DNA of 64,000 nucleotides from Tritrichomonas musculus (taxonomy: Eukaryota > Parabasalia > Tritrichomonadida > Tritrichomonadidae): contig JAPFFF010000002.1 of the NCBI GenBank assembly GCA_039105265.1, forward strand, positions 2,294,001 to 2,358,000, written 5' to 3'. Position 1 is the stretch's first letter. Every line of letters begins with the position of its first letter. The notes beneath the pieces were generated by a model. It did no database searches. It saw nothing but the letters and a program-made list of their open reading frames with translations, and was not told where the DNA came from. The translations under genes were made by a program, and so were the position numbers. Shown one piece after another: positions 44,437 through 55,053 of the stretch.

Positions 44437-44757
44437 ATGGCATTCGGAACCTGGTTCAAAAAACTCGGGAAGAAGATCGTAGATGGGATCAAGAAAGTAG
44501 TTCCCATCGCCAAGAAAGTCGGTAAGGTCGTCAAGAACACGGTAGCACCCATATTGGGAACCATCGGTAACGCAATCGGTGGAAAGGTTGGTAACGCTAT
44601 TGGTGTCGCAAGCAAAGTCACTGGAATAGCTGGTGATAAAGCAGTCTCGATATCAGACAAGGTCGACAACTACATCAAAACGAATGGGCGTTCAGCGATT
44701 GATGACTGGATAGCTCATGAACGAAGCCTCGGCAACCGTCTTATCCAGCCAAGGTAA
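44437..44757 (+). CDS. Membrane-active minor capsid protein candidate (pVI-like) of element B
   Basis: From the ATG at 44437 the 106 residues form an amphipathic basic helix (TWFKKLGKKIVDGIKKVVPI), a Gly/Ala/Ile hydrophobic centre (GTIGNAIGGKVGNAIGVASK) and a short polar tail. Position and pattern equal the A protein at 7475 and D protein at 20136. The gene reads away from the capsid gene with 78 bp between the two starts; box ACTTTTTTG lies on its side. Confidence 0.55.
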   Translation: MAFGTWFKKLGKKIVDGIKKVVPIAKKVGKVVKNTVAPILGTIGNAIGGKVGNAIGVASKVTGIAGDKAVSISDKVDNYIKTNGRSAIDDWIAHERSLGNRLIQPR

Positions 44758-44762
44758 GCGAT

Positions 44763-44848
44763 GATTTCGGGTCCGGACGATTTCGTTCACACCCATTTCG
44801 GAGGTGATTTCGGGTCCGCGTGATTTCGTCCACACCCATTTCGGAGGT
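44763..44848 (+). repeat. Two-copy 43-bp tandem repeat in element B
   Basis: The unit GATTTCGGGTCCG, GATTTCG, CACACCCATTTCGGAGGT occurs at 44763-44805 and 44806-44848 with few differences. It fills the gap between two plus-strand genes. Possible operator, origin or spacer; nothing decides. Confidence 0.75.
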
Positions 44849-44926
44849 GATTGAATGAGTTCGTTAATGAGTGATCTGTTTCGGAATCGATCGATAAGGT
44901 TTACCTATTTTTGTGTTGACTCAAAC

Positions 44927-45265
44927 ATGGACGTCAAAGTAATTGAGCCCATCACGCACTACCTCAAAGAGTTCGACACCCCTAACGACTTCGACTCATG
45001 GTACAAATCCCACCAAGAAGAGATGGACAAGCTAACCACCCACAAACTCAACAAGATGTACCACATCAACGGATATCGTGTCACGAGAATCAAAGGTGTG
45101 CTATCACTCAAGAAAGCCCCGAAAGCGACGAAATCCGACTCGGAGACGGAACAGAGATTCATGGCTATCGAGAACGAGATATCCGAGATGAGTGACGACA
45201 TCAAAAACATCAAGTTGGCGTTGCAGTCGATACAAGACTACTTCAATCAACTCATACCTGAATGA
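44927..45265 (+). CDS. Small coiled-coil protein of element B
   Basis: I choose the ATG at 44927 because the box CCTATTTTTGTG lies 15-24 bp before it, as at other B genes; an upstream in-frame ATG at 44855 has no box. The 112 residues have a helical start (ITHYLKEFDTPNDFDSWY), a short strand part (YHINGYRVTRIKG) and a C-terminal heptad region (about 75-108). It may be the B counterpart of the proteins at 8128 and 20698, which also precede or neighbour capsid genes, but the similarity is weak. Convergent with the ATPase gene, overlapping it by 14 bases. Confidence 0.5.
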   Translation: MDVKVIEPITHYLKEFDTPNDFDSWYKSHQEEMDKLTTHKLNKMYHINGYRVTRIKGVLSLKKAPKATKSDSETEQRFMAIENEISEMSDDIKNIKLALQSIQDYFNQLIPE

Positions 45266-46103
45266 ACGTCTCACCACCGTCAACGACCTGAATGACCATA
45301 TATGGATGGGAGTCGGGATAGTTGGTCTTCAACGACATGATCTGCTCATATTTTTCGTAGAAGTCGTCGAAACAGAGATTCGAGGCGGACTGACTATAGA
45401 TGTACCTCAGTTGTTGTTTGTTGAAACAGGGGAATATAATCAACGTGGTGATCTCGTTCTTGATGTGCGGCTTCAGGCCCTTCCATCCCTGAATCAATAG
45501 AAAGAAGGTCATGTTGGTGTGTCGACAACGACGGAGTAACTGAGAGAAGTACGATGTCTCATTCGTGAAGAGCTTGCTGTTACTGATGTCATCAAAGAGG
45601 ACGAGTGTATGGAGGTACTTCCGATGGAAGTCATCGATGTGGAGGGTATCGAAGAGGTCATGGATCTCTTTCGGGGTGATGTTGAGTTGGGGGTCGTCTA
45701 GTTTGTCTTCGAGATGGTTGTTCGTGATGGCATAGTACTCGTTCTTGGCTTTAATGAGCTTCTCTATGGCTGCTTCCGCTGAGGATTCACTGATGGTGAT
45801 GATCGGTAAACGAGGTTCTATCAGTGATTTCAATGCGAGGAATGATCGATCACTTTCATTCCCATCTTTGGTTACGTAGACGAGTAGATGATGAGTATCC
45901 ATTAATGCGATCTTGATGATCTCTTCCAACGCGATGACTGTCTTCCCATGACCTTGCTTACCGACAATGACGTTAACGGAGTTGTATCTAACGTTGATCT
46001 CTGGATGAACCTTGTCTATGAAGGCTCCACTCATGTCGTTCTTCTTAGTGGACAGTACCTCATGGACCTTGTCTTTAACGATGTCTGACAGAGATGTACT
46101 CAT
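45252..46103 (-). CDS. FtsK/A32-type packaging ATPase of element B
   Basis: Starting at 46103 (box CTATTTTTATGG upstream) the protein has 283 residues, the same as the A ATPase. Walker A is GKQGHGKT (48-55), Walker B LVLFDD (167-172), followed by LLRRCRHTNMTFFLLIQGW, the region after Walker B typical of A32-like packaging enzymes. The rest has diverged far from A and D. A longer frame starting at 46175 would overlap the neighbouring gene and lacks the box. Predicted role: pumping element DNA into its capsid. Confidence 0.88.
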   Translation of the reverse strand: MSTSLSDIVKDKVHEVLSTKKNDMSGAFIDKVHPEINVRYNSVNVIVGKQGHGKTVIALEEIIKIALMDTHHLLVYVTKDGNESDRSFLALKSLIEPRLPIITISESSAEAAIEKLIKAKNEYYAITNNHLEDKLDDPQLNITPKEIHDLFDTLHIDDFHRKYLHTLVLFDDISNSKLFTNETSYFSQLLRRCRHTNMTFFLLIQGWKGLKPHIKNEITTLIIFPCFNKQQLRYIYSQSASNLCFDDFYEKYEQIMSLKTNYPDSHPYMVIQVVDGGETFIQV

Positions 46104-46152
46104 GGTTTCTGTGCCATAAAAATAGGTATCGTCTAGTGGGTGGTTCATCAGC

Positions 46153-47262
46153 TTACTCCAAGAAAGCTTCTCCATCGTCTACTGGAATTGCTTCAGGTGA
46201 TGAATGTGGAGCTGCCCAAGCAGATGCTACTGATGATGGTGGAGCTGCCCAAGAGGGTGGTCCCATAAACGAAGCTGCGTGACCATCAAGACTATCAGGG
46301 TCAGGGTAGTCGGCAGGTGGTTGTAGAGCGGGAGTCAATTCAAGGTTCAAGACTTGGCATACATCCCTGATGAGACGATAATACAGTGTATCGTATGCGT
46401 GCGTGTTAACGTTGTCTTTGTGGGCGATCATTAATGAATAGACCTTGTTTTCGATGCTTGGTTGTGAGTTCTTCTTACGCTTGATCTTGTCGAACTGGTC
46501 ATCAGGGATATCGTCTGGGAGATTCAATGCGGCTTTGATCTGAGACTTCCAGTAACTACCGCATAACTTCGAATGGAGGACCATCTTATGTTGCCCAGGA
46601 ATGGTGGTGTGATGGGCATCTTCGATCTGAGCGATAGCAGCATTGAAGGCATCGGTGAAGACATACTTGTTGAACATCTCGTAAGCGGATTGTTTACGAG
46701 GCTTCTTCATTCGATAGCCACTCTTGGGGTTCTCCAATACGTTCTGGTACCATTGAGGAGTCTGAGAAAGGTTAGTTCCGATGACGGTACCTACTTGACG
46801 GATTTGCTCAGGATGTTGTGCACTATCGTAGTCAAAGTAGGTGACACCCAATGTGTCATTGATGAAGCCACGTTTCGTGATGGCTTTACCGTCATGTCGT
46901 CGCTTATATTCAGCACGAGATGCCCTGTCGGGATATGTTGAATGGTATGCCAAAGTGTTTGGCCAGTCGGATTGGACTGTTGTGTATCCGTTCGCGTAGA
47001 CTGGGTTGTTGTTCTTGTCGACGATGATTACATCAGGGACACCATCGTTGTTGACATCAGGCATGTTATTCATAACGGCAGGTCCATTAACATCGAGCTT
47101 CTTGAGTGCCCATTGACTATTCGGATTCGAATGATTGTGCTTCTCGACCAATCTTTGAGCACCTTGTGGAGAGATGAGGCTGTTCATGCGCTTCACGTCT
47201 TGTTTCAACCCAAGGACAATGTCCATCAGTTCTTTCATTCCGGTTTTACCCTTCGAGGTCAT
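46153..47262 (-). CDS. Calcium-loop protein of element B, probable virion protein
   Basis: The start at 47262 has the box CTTTTTAGTCGAAACC; the longer frame would begin at GTG upstream. The 369 residues hold a calcium-binding-like loop DVNNDGVPDVIIVD (about 68-81) followed by NPVYANGYTT, then a helical middle (about 170-300) and a C-terminal Pro/Ala/Ser/Trp-rich tail (PPSWAAPPSSVASAWAAP). I recognise no enzyme motif and in particular no integrase core. A structural protein is likely; which one cannot be said from sequence alone. Confidence 0.5.
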   Translation of the reverse strand: MTSKGKTGMKELMDIVLGLKQDVKRMNSLISPQGAQRLVEKHNHSNPNSQWALKKLDVNGPAVMNNMPDVNNDGVPDVIIVDKNNNPVYANGYTTVQSDWPNTLAYHSTYPDRASRAEYKRRHDGKAITKRGFINDTLGVTYFDYDSAQHPEQIRQVGTVIGTNLSQTPQWYQNVLENPKSGYRMKKPRKQSAYEMFNKYVFTDAFNAAIAQIEDAHHTTIPGQHKMVLHSKLCGSYWKSQIKAALNLPDDIPDDQFDKIKRKKNSQPSIENKVYSLMIAHKDNVNTHAYDTLYYRLIRDVCQVLNLELTPALQPPADYPDPDSLDGHAASFMGPPSWAAPPSSVASAWAAPHSSPEAIPVDDGEAFLE

Positions 47263-47325
47263 TTGGTTTCGACTAAAAAGTTGGTAGGTCGGTAACGAGA
47301 TCACCCATCCATAAGCCATCACCCC

Positions 47326-47394
47326 TCACGAGATCACCCCCACGTGCACACCGTCGAAGTGGTCGATGTGTTCGTAATAGACCTCTGTAGTCAT
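47326..47394 (-). other. Short frame beside the right TIR of B, similar to the start of the 39503 gene
   Basis: Twenty-two codons (start MTTEVYYEHIDHFDG) follow a TIR-supplied box CTTTTTATC in the same way as the first gene of B at the left end. It is probably a vestige of that gene's start, not a working gene. Confidence 0.45.
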
Positions 47395-47404
47395 TTGTAG
47401 TCAC

Positions 47405-47635
47405 GATAAAAAGTTAGTGAGGTGTCATGATAGGCCCTCGAAGCCGCCACTCACAGCGGATGTGTCGTTGAGGAGAGGTAGTCGTTGGAGTCACCGTAAC
47501 GGGTGTTTTTGGGGGCGTTTGGGCATGTTGGAGCCGTTTAAAAGACAGTCGTTGGAGTCACCGTAACGGGCGTTTTTTGGGGATTGCTGGGGGTCCTGGG
47601 CCTTGGACCAGGAATCACAGCAACTCCTATCTGCT
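47405..47635 (-). repeat. Right TIR of element B
   Basis: 231 bases, inverted copy of 11814-11995 plus 39445-39493, uninterrupted, so it shows the intact target site of D (CATCCGCTGTGAGTGG). Followed by the ACTCA duplication at 47636-47640. Confidence 0.92.
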
Positions 47636-47640
47636 ACTCA

Positions 47641-50600
47641 CTCTTCAATGCATAACCACTCAAGTCAACCGCCGCTGGTATATCTGATTTCAACGCATAA
47701 TTGTTCAAAGTTGATGACAACGTTGATGTAGTTACATGATTGGTTGGTATATCACTCTTCAACGCATAATCAGTTAAATCAATGTTAGCAACCGCGTCAT
47801 CAACACATTTATGTACGAACGCTGATGTTGCTAGTGAAGTATCGTTGTTTACAGTTTCGGTACTCAACGCGAGATCGTTGACGTATCTACTTGAATCGTT
47901 AGTGAACCTGAGTTGCTCTGCATAGAACATACATCGAACGAAATCACCAGAAATCGGTCTTATCACGTTACCCGATCGATACCAGAACTGTGCGTTATTG
48001 ATGCGATTAACGGTGTTCAACGCTGATAGAATATCATCATCAGTGAATTCAGTAGTAGTTGTGTCTGTACTCGGAATGATACTATCTTGATGAATGTACT
48101 TAGAATCACATTCAGTCGTTGTTGAATAATCACTAAGATCAATCGTTGTTGGTATCTCACTCTTCAACGCATATTTGATGTCAGATTCATTCTTAACTGT
48201 ATCCAACGCTGTGTTAACTTCATCTACAGTCGGAAACTCATTCAATGTAATAGCCAATGACTTATCATTCTGTTCGAGTTGATCATGTAATGAATCTATC
48301 TTCTTCTGTAACGCATCTACATCACATGTATACGCTATATCATCAGTAGTGAACTCCAAGTGTCTGATCAATGTGTTCTCTTTAATCGTGATACCAGTGA
48401 CTTGAACGTGTTGTGGATTCAATATAATGATCTGCGTAACAGTCTCATCCATTGTAGCTGATGGAAATATATCCGTACCAATATATTCAGATATGACACC
48501 ATTAGTGATCGTTAACGAAACATACTGTTCATCATAATCAACATCATTGAACTCACTTATTGTTCTTACCATGAGTTTAACTCTGATCGATCCATCTGTG
48601 ATAATATCTTCCGCAACGAGTTGGATATTTTTGTCTCCATCAATCTTACCAACAATATCAATTACATCATCTCTCGATAACTGCATAGTCTGTGCTAGTG
48701 TCTTGATCATCGGTTTCATTGTATGTCTGAATCGTTTACACATATCCATCGTTGATGTCAACGTCATAGCAACTTTAGATGGATCATCTAGTTCATCAGT
48801 GAATGTCATATCTTCAACTGGTATGTACTCTTGATCACACCATTCGGTTATCTTATTCAGTTTATCTGTATTCGATAACACCGTTCGCGATTTCATCATT
48901 CGACTAACTGGTACTGAAACCATATCACCGAAGAATATATCAGCACCAATATCCGGTAACTCATCAACCAACTTACCAGCCATGTCTGTAACGACATCTG
49001 CACCAACATCACTAACCTTCGTAACAGTATTCACCAACTCACGACCGACTGTATTAGCAACACCTTTAGATGCGAACGACAACGCTTTACCAGCGACACC
49101 CAATCCAGTAGCACCTATAACACATCCAGCTACACCCAACGCGATACCAACATTAGCTTTCATATCGATCTTGTCAACCTCTTTCTGTAGATACTTGGTC
49201 TTCGATTGTTGATCAACCATTTCTGAACTAAGTGCATCGACTTTACTCTTCACCTCTTTAACATCATATGATACTACATCAACGTTGTTCGTCACTAGAT
49301 TCAAATCCGATCTCATTGTTGTTATATTATCAGCTGTGATGATCTTCGATGATGTGATATTGAAATCAGTATATAGTGTCGTAGCTGCGTTCGGATTCGG
49401 TGATACTTCATAGAACTGTTGTTTAATGATATACTCGAACGCGTTCGTTGATGGATCCCAGTTGACTTCATCTATCGGATCAGTATAGTCATGACGTAGA
49501 TATAAGGTGATATCACGACCAGTGTCATTCTTCGATCGCATACTCCATACGTAACCGATTCTATCGACTGTATCCAATGCACCTTTCAAATCAACGTAAC
49601 CATTGTCGTTGGTACCACTGCGATGAACTTCATCACCATCAATCGTGAAAGACAATCGATTAACGAGTTCTTGTCCAGGTAGAACTAGATCGAGATATAA
49701 CTGTTCGATATCACTGATATTCAACTTCGATGTCGAGTAATTACCGATAGTACATGATACTGAAGCGAGATCATATCCATCCAACTTGACTGATGAATCA
49801 GCTGATGTGAAACCAATACTCAATGAATAATCAGATCCGTTAACGACAGAACCATCTTTAAACTTGATATACGGTTCGTATACACCACCCTCGTCACTCA
49901 TACATGTATGAAGTAACGAATATGCTAGTCCATTCGAGTTTGTTTCACGAATCGCTCTACTATTCAATGTATCTCGTTTAACAGCTATGATACAACCAGT
50001 TGAACCATAGTTATCTGGTTTTGGATCACGTTTCTGACACTTACTGATGATCTTACTCTGGAATCGACCTTGAATATCATCACCGATCCATTTATTACCA
50101 TCCCACGTTAACGACCATTTATTACCGAAACAGTATTCACTGAACTTGAATGTCAGATTAGTTGGTATCTCATATGTAGATGGTATCTTATAAACCATCT
50201 GATAACACTCGCATTCATACTCCAATATCTCGTCTCCGAATGTATCGTCATACTTAACATGTTCATCATAAGTGATCATTGATGGACGATAGAAATAGTA
50301 GACATCAGATTCTTGTAATCTCAGCGCGTTCTTCGCATCGATGATATCGCATTTGATAACTGGTTTACGTGATACTAATGAGTCATCATTCAGTAAGTTA
50401 TGAATGGTCATGTCACCGTTGAGATACCATGAGTATGGTTCTATGTTAAGGTCTTTATCGAACATGATCTCTGGATCATCACGTTCACGAGTCGAGTATG
50501 TGTAGCAATCACGAGCTTTGTTATGAGTCAACTCAGGACATATGAATTTGCCGTTATCGAATGATATGATGAAATCGTTCAATACATTCCCTTGCCAATC

Positions 50601-53600
50601 CAATATCAATAGATTTCGCATATGAATCTTGAATACATCAACCGTTGTAGTAAACCTACTCTTGAGTTCACTTGGTAATGATATCTTCATGATGATGACT
50701 GGATCTTGAACTGAATCAGTTGATGTTGGTTCATATGTGGTGATATCACTATGTTTGACGTAGTATGTGGGATAACCATCGACGGTATCGAATTCACTAT
50801 CTCCGCTAGTAGATGGTTGATTGGATTCAACCTCTTGAATCTTATACGATAACAACTCTAATGGACCCTTAATAGTATCACGAAATGTCTTACATATGTT
50901 GACGTATGAGTTCAATGATACAGCTTCGTTATTATCATCTGGAATCGATATATCAGATTCAGTACTCTTACACCAATCGATAAGGGGTTGTAGACTGAGT
51001 TTATTTGGTATGGATTCACCCTCTAATGAGTAAGTACTAGCTTTGCGAATCGATCGTGGTATATACAACACAGCATCTACTATCGGAACCAATATACGTG
51101 AACCTCTACAGATTACATAACGATCAGTCAATGACGGATGATCTAGTAACCACTCCATATCCATGTTGATCTCTTCTAATCGGTTGTTGATGTTCGATAT
51201 GAATCCACGTAATGTTGATCGATGTTGTTCATCGTGATCTCTCATCCATTGAATATCATGATCAGTGAGTGTTAGTTGATTATCGGGATTAGTGAGAGTG
51301 ATTTGATTATCATTGATGGTTACTTGATTGATATGTCGTCGATCGATAACTCCAATAACATTGTTTTTGTAAACCACTTCTGTGTGATCATCATGATCTC
51401 TGAATCTTAATCCATTGATCTCATTAGCGAGTCTATGACGTTGAAACCAATCCATCTGTTCGATATCGCCAAGTGTGATAGTAGTTCCAGGGATGACTAC
51501 ATCAGCATCATCCGTTGGAGTAAGTTCGTGATTGACAACCACTACATTGTATTCATTAGCGATGAGTTCACGAGTTTCATCATTGACGTGAATACCATCT
51601 GAGTTAACGTTAACGGATGATCCATGATTGATAATAGATATTCCATCACTGTCAACTGATGTACGAGTCAGCATGGTTACATCGATGATCGCAACAGTTC
51701 TACCACTCGAATCTCTCACTTCAGTCCAATCAACACCGGTATCTACATCACTGTTTCTAACGAATTGGAGTTCAGGATGTGTGTTCTCGAATAGGATTCG
51801 ATCAGTCAATAACATCTGTTCTATTTCTAACGCGGTTCGTCCATCATAAGACCATGTTGAGGAGGTATCTACACGACGTCTGCTATTGAATCTGATACGT
51901 TCTGGAGTAGTTATTGATTGTACATGATCACGTCTTCTGATATAAACCACTTCACCAGTAGTTACACTCGTTATGAGTATGAGATCATTACCGATCTGAT
52001 CAACATGGACATCAGATGAGTTCAACGCTAACAACTCTCCATCAGTGAGATTCGATAATGATTCCAGATTATGATCACCAAATCCAGTACCAGCATTAGT
52101 GGTTGTATCATGAGTTAATCTAGTCGTTGGTGTCTCATCATCTAAATCATCTAGTTCCATCTCATCAGTGTTTTCGACTGTGTGATCAACAATGGTGTTA
52201 TCGCGATGTTCTCTCCATCTACGACGCAATTCACGAACTGAATCAGTAATAGTTTGTATCGATTGTTGAATAGTTCTTACACCTTCAATCATTTCCGGTA
52301 CTCGATCTAATGTTAATCCACCAGCAATTAATGTCGTGGTTGTAGTACCGATATGAGTTAACGAGTTCATCGCGTTTAGTATCAAATCAGTAGCAGTTAA
52401 CGATGATGTAGCTGCTGGAATCTCTGTCTGTGTTGGAATGAATCGTTTCAGTACTTGACCAGCAGCGCTAGTATCCATATCGAGGAGGAATTTACCACTA
52501 ATAGGTTGTTTACCACCGGGGTAATCATCATTCGGTCCACCCATTCCAGGGAATGTAAAGTCTTCAGTTCGATATGTGTTGATGTTCATGTTCTCACCTG
52601 TCATGGATAGAGTTGATAGATCTTTAACCATATTCACTGCACCTGAAAGTATTGTGATTATATCACTAGCAATCGCTAAACCTTTACGAATAGAATCAAT
52701 GTATTCGTTATACGCAGCTTGTAATCGAAGTTGTTCTTGGATACCATTGATGATAGCACGTAACACTGAGTAGTCATATGCGAGTACGTCAACGGTACCA
52801 CCAACTACATTCAGATCTCTACGCATTGTCATGATGTTATCAGCCCATATGATCTTCGATGAGTAGATGTTGTTGTCGGTGGTGATGGTAGTACATTCAC
52901 GTGGATCTGGTTTGACTTCATAGAACTGTTGAGCGATCATGATATCGAATGGATTGTACGTTTCATCAGCGGTATCTGGTTTCTGTTCGAAATACTCTTT
53001 CTCGATATAGATGTGAATGTCGTTATTGGTATTCTCTTCTGGAATAGACTTATTCGAGTGTGTAACTTCGCGGATGTACGTGAATGACTCTATAACAGGG
53101 TTGTTGTCACGAGTATTCAGATAATGAAGGTTGATTGGAGTAGTTATGTTCAGATCCCACTTCAATGGAGTTACAAAACCGTTGATATTGATATCAGCTA
53201 GTACGTACAACATGTTATTACTGGATACGTCGTTAGATACTTCAACACCGAATTGTTGAACATCGATGTTATCGTAATGTGGTGATTCACCGAGTTTAAC
53301 GTTATCGTCAGATACATTGATGATGGTTCCATCAGCGTACATTACTCTCCAGTTTGTAACGTATTTGGATAGTATAGTAGCATAGTTGTCTGAGTCTTTG
53401 ACGGTATCTACGAAACATCGGATCCATTTAGCGATGTAATCATTGTGACGAACTACTATCGCTGGACTTCCATTGTTGTTTCTAACGGTTGACTGTTTAT
53501 TGAATGATAGGTTCACGACGTTGTTTCCGGTCCATGAATGACCATCCCATATCAATGACCATGTATGACCAAACAGATAGTCTTTGAATTCGAATTCTAA

Positions 53601-53909
53601 CTGTAACGGAATTTCATAGTTCGAATCGATATTCCATATCATCTCATAGTACTTACTTGATTGAGTGATCAATGACGGTTTATATAGATACAGTTGATCG
53701 GATTCGCGGAGTTCGAATAGTGAGTTATCATTAATCTCTGATTTGGTGTTTTGGATTAGATCATCGATTTCTTTCTTGGTGTAGATACAATTGATACGAA
53801 CATCATCAACTTTACTGTCTTTGGTGATCTTTAATTCATCGTCTCTGACTTTGATTTTGTAACCGCGATCTTTCAATGTCATTGCACGCACAGCTAATGG
53901 GGTAATCAT
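47641..53909 (-). CDS. Giant fiber/attachment protein of element A, 5' part of the gene right of the B insertion
   Basis: The gene begins at 53909 and reads to the border of B after about 2090 codons. Its plan resembles the D fiber but with the main module twice: LYKPSLIT, FEFKDYLFGHTWSLIWDG (about 50-120) with SSKIIWADNIMTMRRDLN (about 350), and again FYRPSMIT, FKFSEYCFGNKWSLTWDG with SSKIITADNITTMRSDLN (about 1530). The second is followed by a coiled coil and a Gly-rich hydrophobic stretch (GIALGVAGCVIGATGLG). Near the B border come several YALKSDIP/EIP repeats like those of phage tail fibers. It faces the penton-like gene with 15 bp between the starts. Likely the attachment fiber. Confidence 0.72.
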
Positions 53910-53924
53910 TTTATTACGTGTAAA
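53910..53924. promoter_or_regulatory. Minimal divergent control region between fiber and penton-like genes of A
   Basis: Only 15 bp (TTTATTACGTGTAAA) separate the two ATGs; the equivalent gap in D is 18 bp (32774-32791). Upstream control must overlap the other gene's coding sequence. Confidence 0.5.
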
Positions 53925-54689
53925 ATGCTGTTATCATTACAAAGTACCGGACCGGACTACAGTCATTTACAAGCAAACATTAACATACCATGGAATTGTG
54001 AGTACATTGAATATCATGTCGCTTCGATAAACACAAGAGATCTATTGATAACTACAGAAGATGATGTAATCGAATTCGAATATGAAGATGATTTTACGGG
54101 TTTTACCGATAAACATACATTGAAGTGTATAGATCTGTTCAACGTTAGTAAGAAAGATATTAATAGTATACTCACATGGAATGGAGCTGATAATTATTTA
54201 AGAGTCGGAGTTAACGTTGAAGGTGATGGAAGTAGAGGTCGAACACTGATTACTCCGTTAGCTGATGAATTCAAATTCACACGAATTGATCATCGCGCTG
54301 GATTAGTCACTGGACTATACAACATGAAACTCAATACAGTATATCCAGCTAATGATTTGATTATAGCTGAGAGACCGATTAGAGACTATGCGAATAAACT
54401 ATATCTGGTATCGAAACAGGGTCAAGCTATTCAATCTAATATCGGTGACATCGAATACACACCATCAGTCATAGCTAGTATCGATCATATCATTGACATA
54501 GATACACCAATCATCCAGAACTTCGAAACCTATGGTAAACCAATCAAAAATATCGTTAACATAGATTCATTCAAACAAATCGATCTGCAACTAGTCGACT
54601 TCCAGTATCAACCAGTAGTGTTAGCCAGTCCGATGTTCATTACCATTAAAGTTAAACCATGTGATAATCCAAAAATGAAATTATATTAA
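53925..54689 (+). CDS. Penton-like single jelly-roll minor capsid protein candidate of element A
   Basis: This 254-residue protein aligns with the D protein at 32039-32773: LSLQSTGPDYSHLQANINIP start, HRAGLVTGLYNMKL, KLYLVSKQGQ, IGDIEYTPSVIASID, and the end LQLVDFQYQPVVLASPMFIT. Between lies a less conserved acidic strand region with an insert relative to D. Pairing with the fiber gene in opposite orientation is kept in both elements although the block is inverted relative to the rest. Inferred to be the vertex protein holding the fiber; no direct evidence. Confidence 0.6.
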   Translation: MLLSLQSTGPDYSHLQANINIPWNCEYIEYHVASINTRDLLITTEDDVIEFEYEDDFTGFTDKHTLKCIDLFNVSKKDINSILTWNGADNYLRVGVNVEGDGSRGRTLITPLADEFKFTRIDHRAGLVTGLYNMKLNTVYPANDLIIAERPIRDYANKLYLVSKQGQAIQSNIGDIEYTPSVIASIDHIIDIDTPIIQNFETYGKPIKNIVNIDSFKQIDLQLVDFQYQPVVLASPMFITIKVKPCDNPKMKLY

Positions 54690-54693
54690 AGAT

Positions 54694-55008
54694 TTACTCG
54701 TTTGATTTGTTTTTAGATTCGAGTTGAGCTTTCAATGCTCGTAATTCAAGTAACTCTTGTTTCTTACGTTCACGATACGCTTTCTGTTGAGCTCTACGAG
54801 CGAGTACACGTTCTTCATCTGTTTGATACTTACGCTTACGTCCACGATTGGATTTCTGTGGAGTAACTTCCGCAAGGAGTGTTTCGGTAGTAACTTCATT
54901 AAGGAGTTCTTCATCCGATTGTTTGGATCTTAATGATTTGATTACTTCAGTTTCGTTGAAGAGTTCGGTGTTGATTCGATTCTCGATGTTTCCGTTTGAA
55001 ATAGTCAT
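54694..55008 (-). CDS. bZIP-like DNA-binding protein with AT-hook-like motif, element A
   Basis: The 104 residues contain RGRKRKY (about 57-63) and a basic helix ARRAQQKAYRERKKQELLEL running into a leucine-bearing helix (about 73-97). The D protein at 25702-25986 has the same plan, with shared spacing from the RGRK motif to the basic helix. In A it sits beside the penton-like and polymerase genes, in D after the HNH gene; conserved presence but shifted position suggests an independent regulator. Its T-rich box (ATATTTTTATTTTTTAA) is 20-35 bp upstream. Confidence 0.55.
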   Translation of the reverse strand: MTISNGNIENRINTELFNETEVIKSLRSKQSDEELLNEVTTETLLAEVTPQKSNRGRKRKYQTDEERVLARRAQQKAYRERKKQELLELRALKAQLESKNKSNE

Positions 55009-55053
55009 TTATTTGGGAACGAATTAAAAAATAAAAATATATACGAATCAAAC

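Larger units (their letters stand above)
11814..47635. mobile_element. Element B: compact Polinton-like virus element, interrupted by element D
   Basis: B is bounded by 231-bp TIRs starting AGCAGATAGG and by a 5-bp duplication. Its own DNA is 11814-11995 plus 39445-47635, about 8.4 kb; the rest is D. Parts: a polymerase-like protein, a fiber, two proteins with EF-hand-like loops, a double jelly-roll capsid protein, a small membrane-active protein and a packaging ATPase. I recognise no integrase gene. The base composition is clearly GC-richer than A, D or the host. The TIR arms differ at several positions by eye, more than those of D, so B is of middle age. It looks nearly whole but is interrupted by D, and its replication gene appears reduced: about two breaks. 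Confidence 0.85.
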
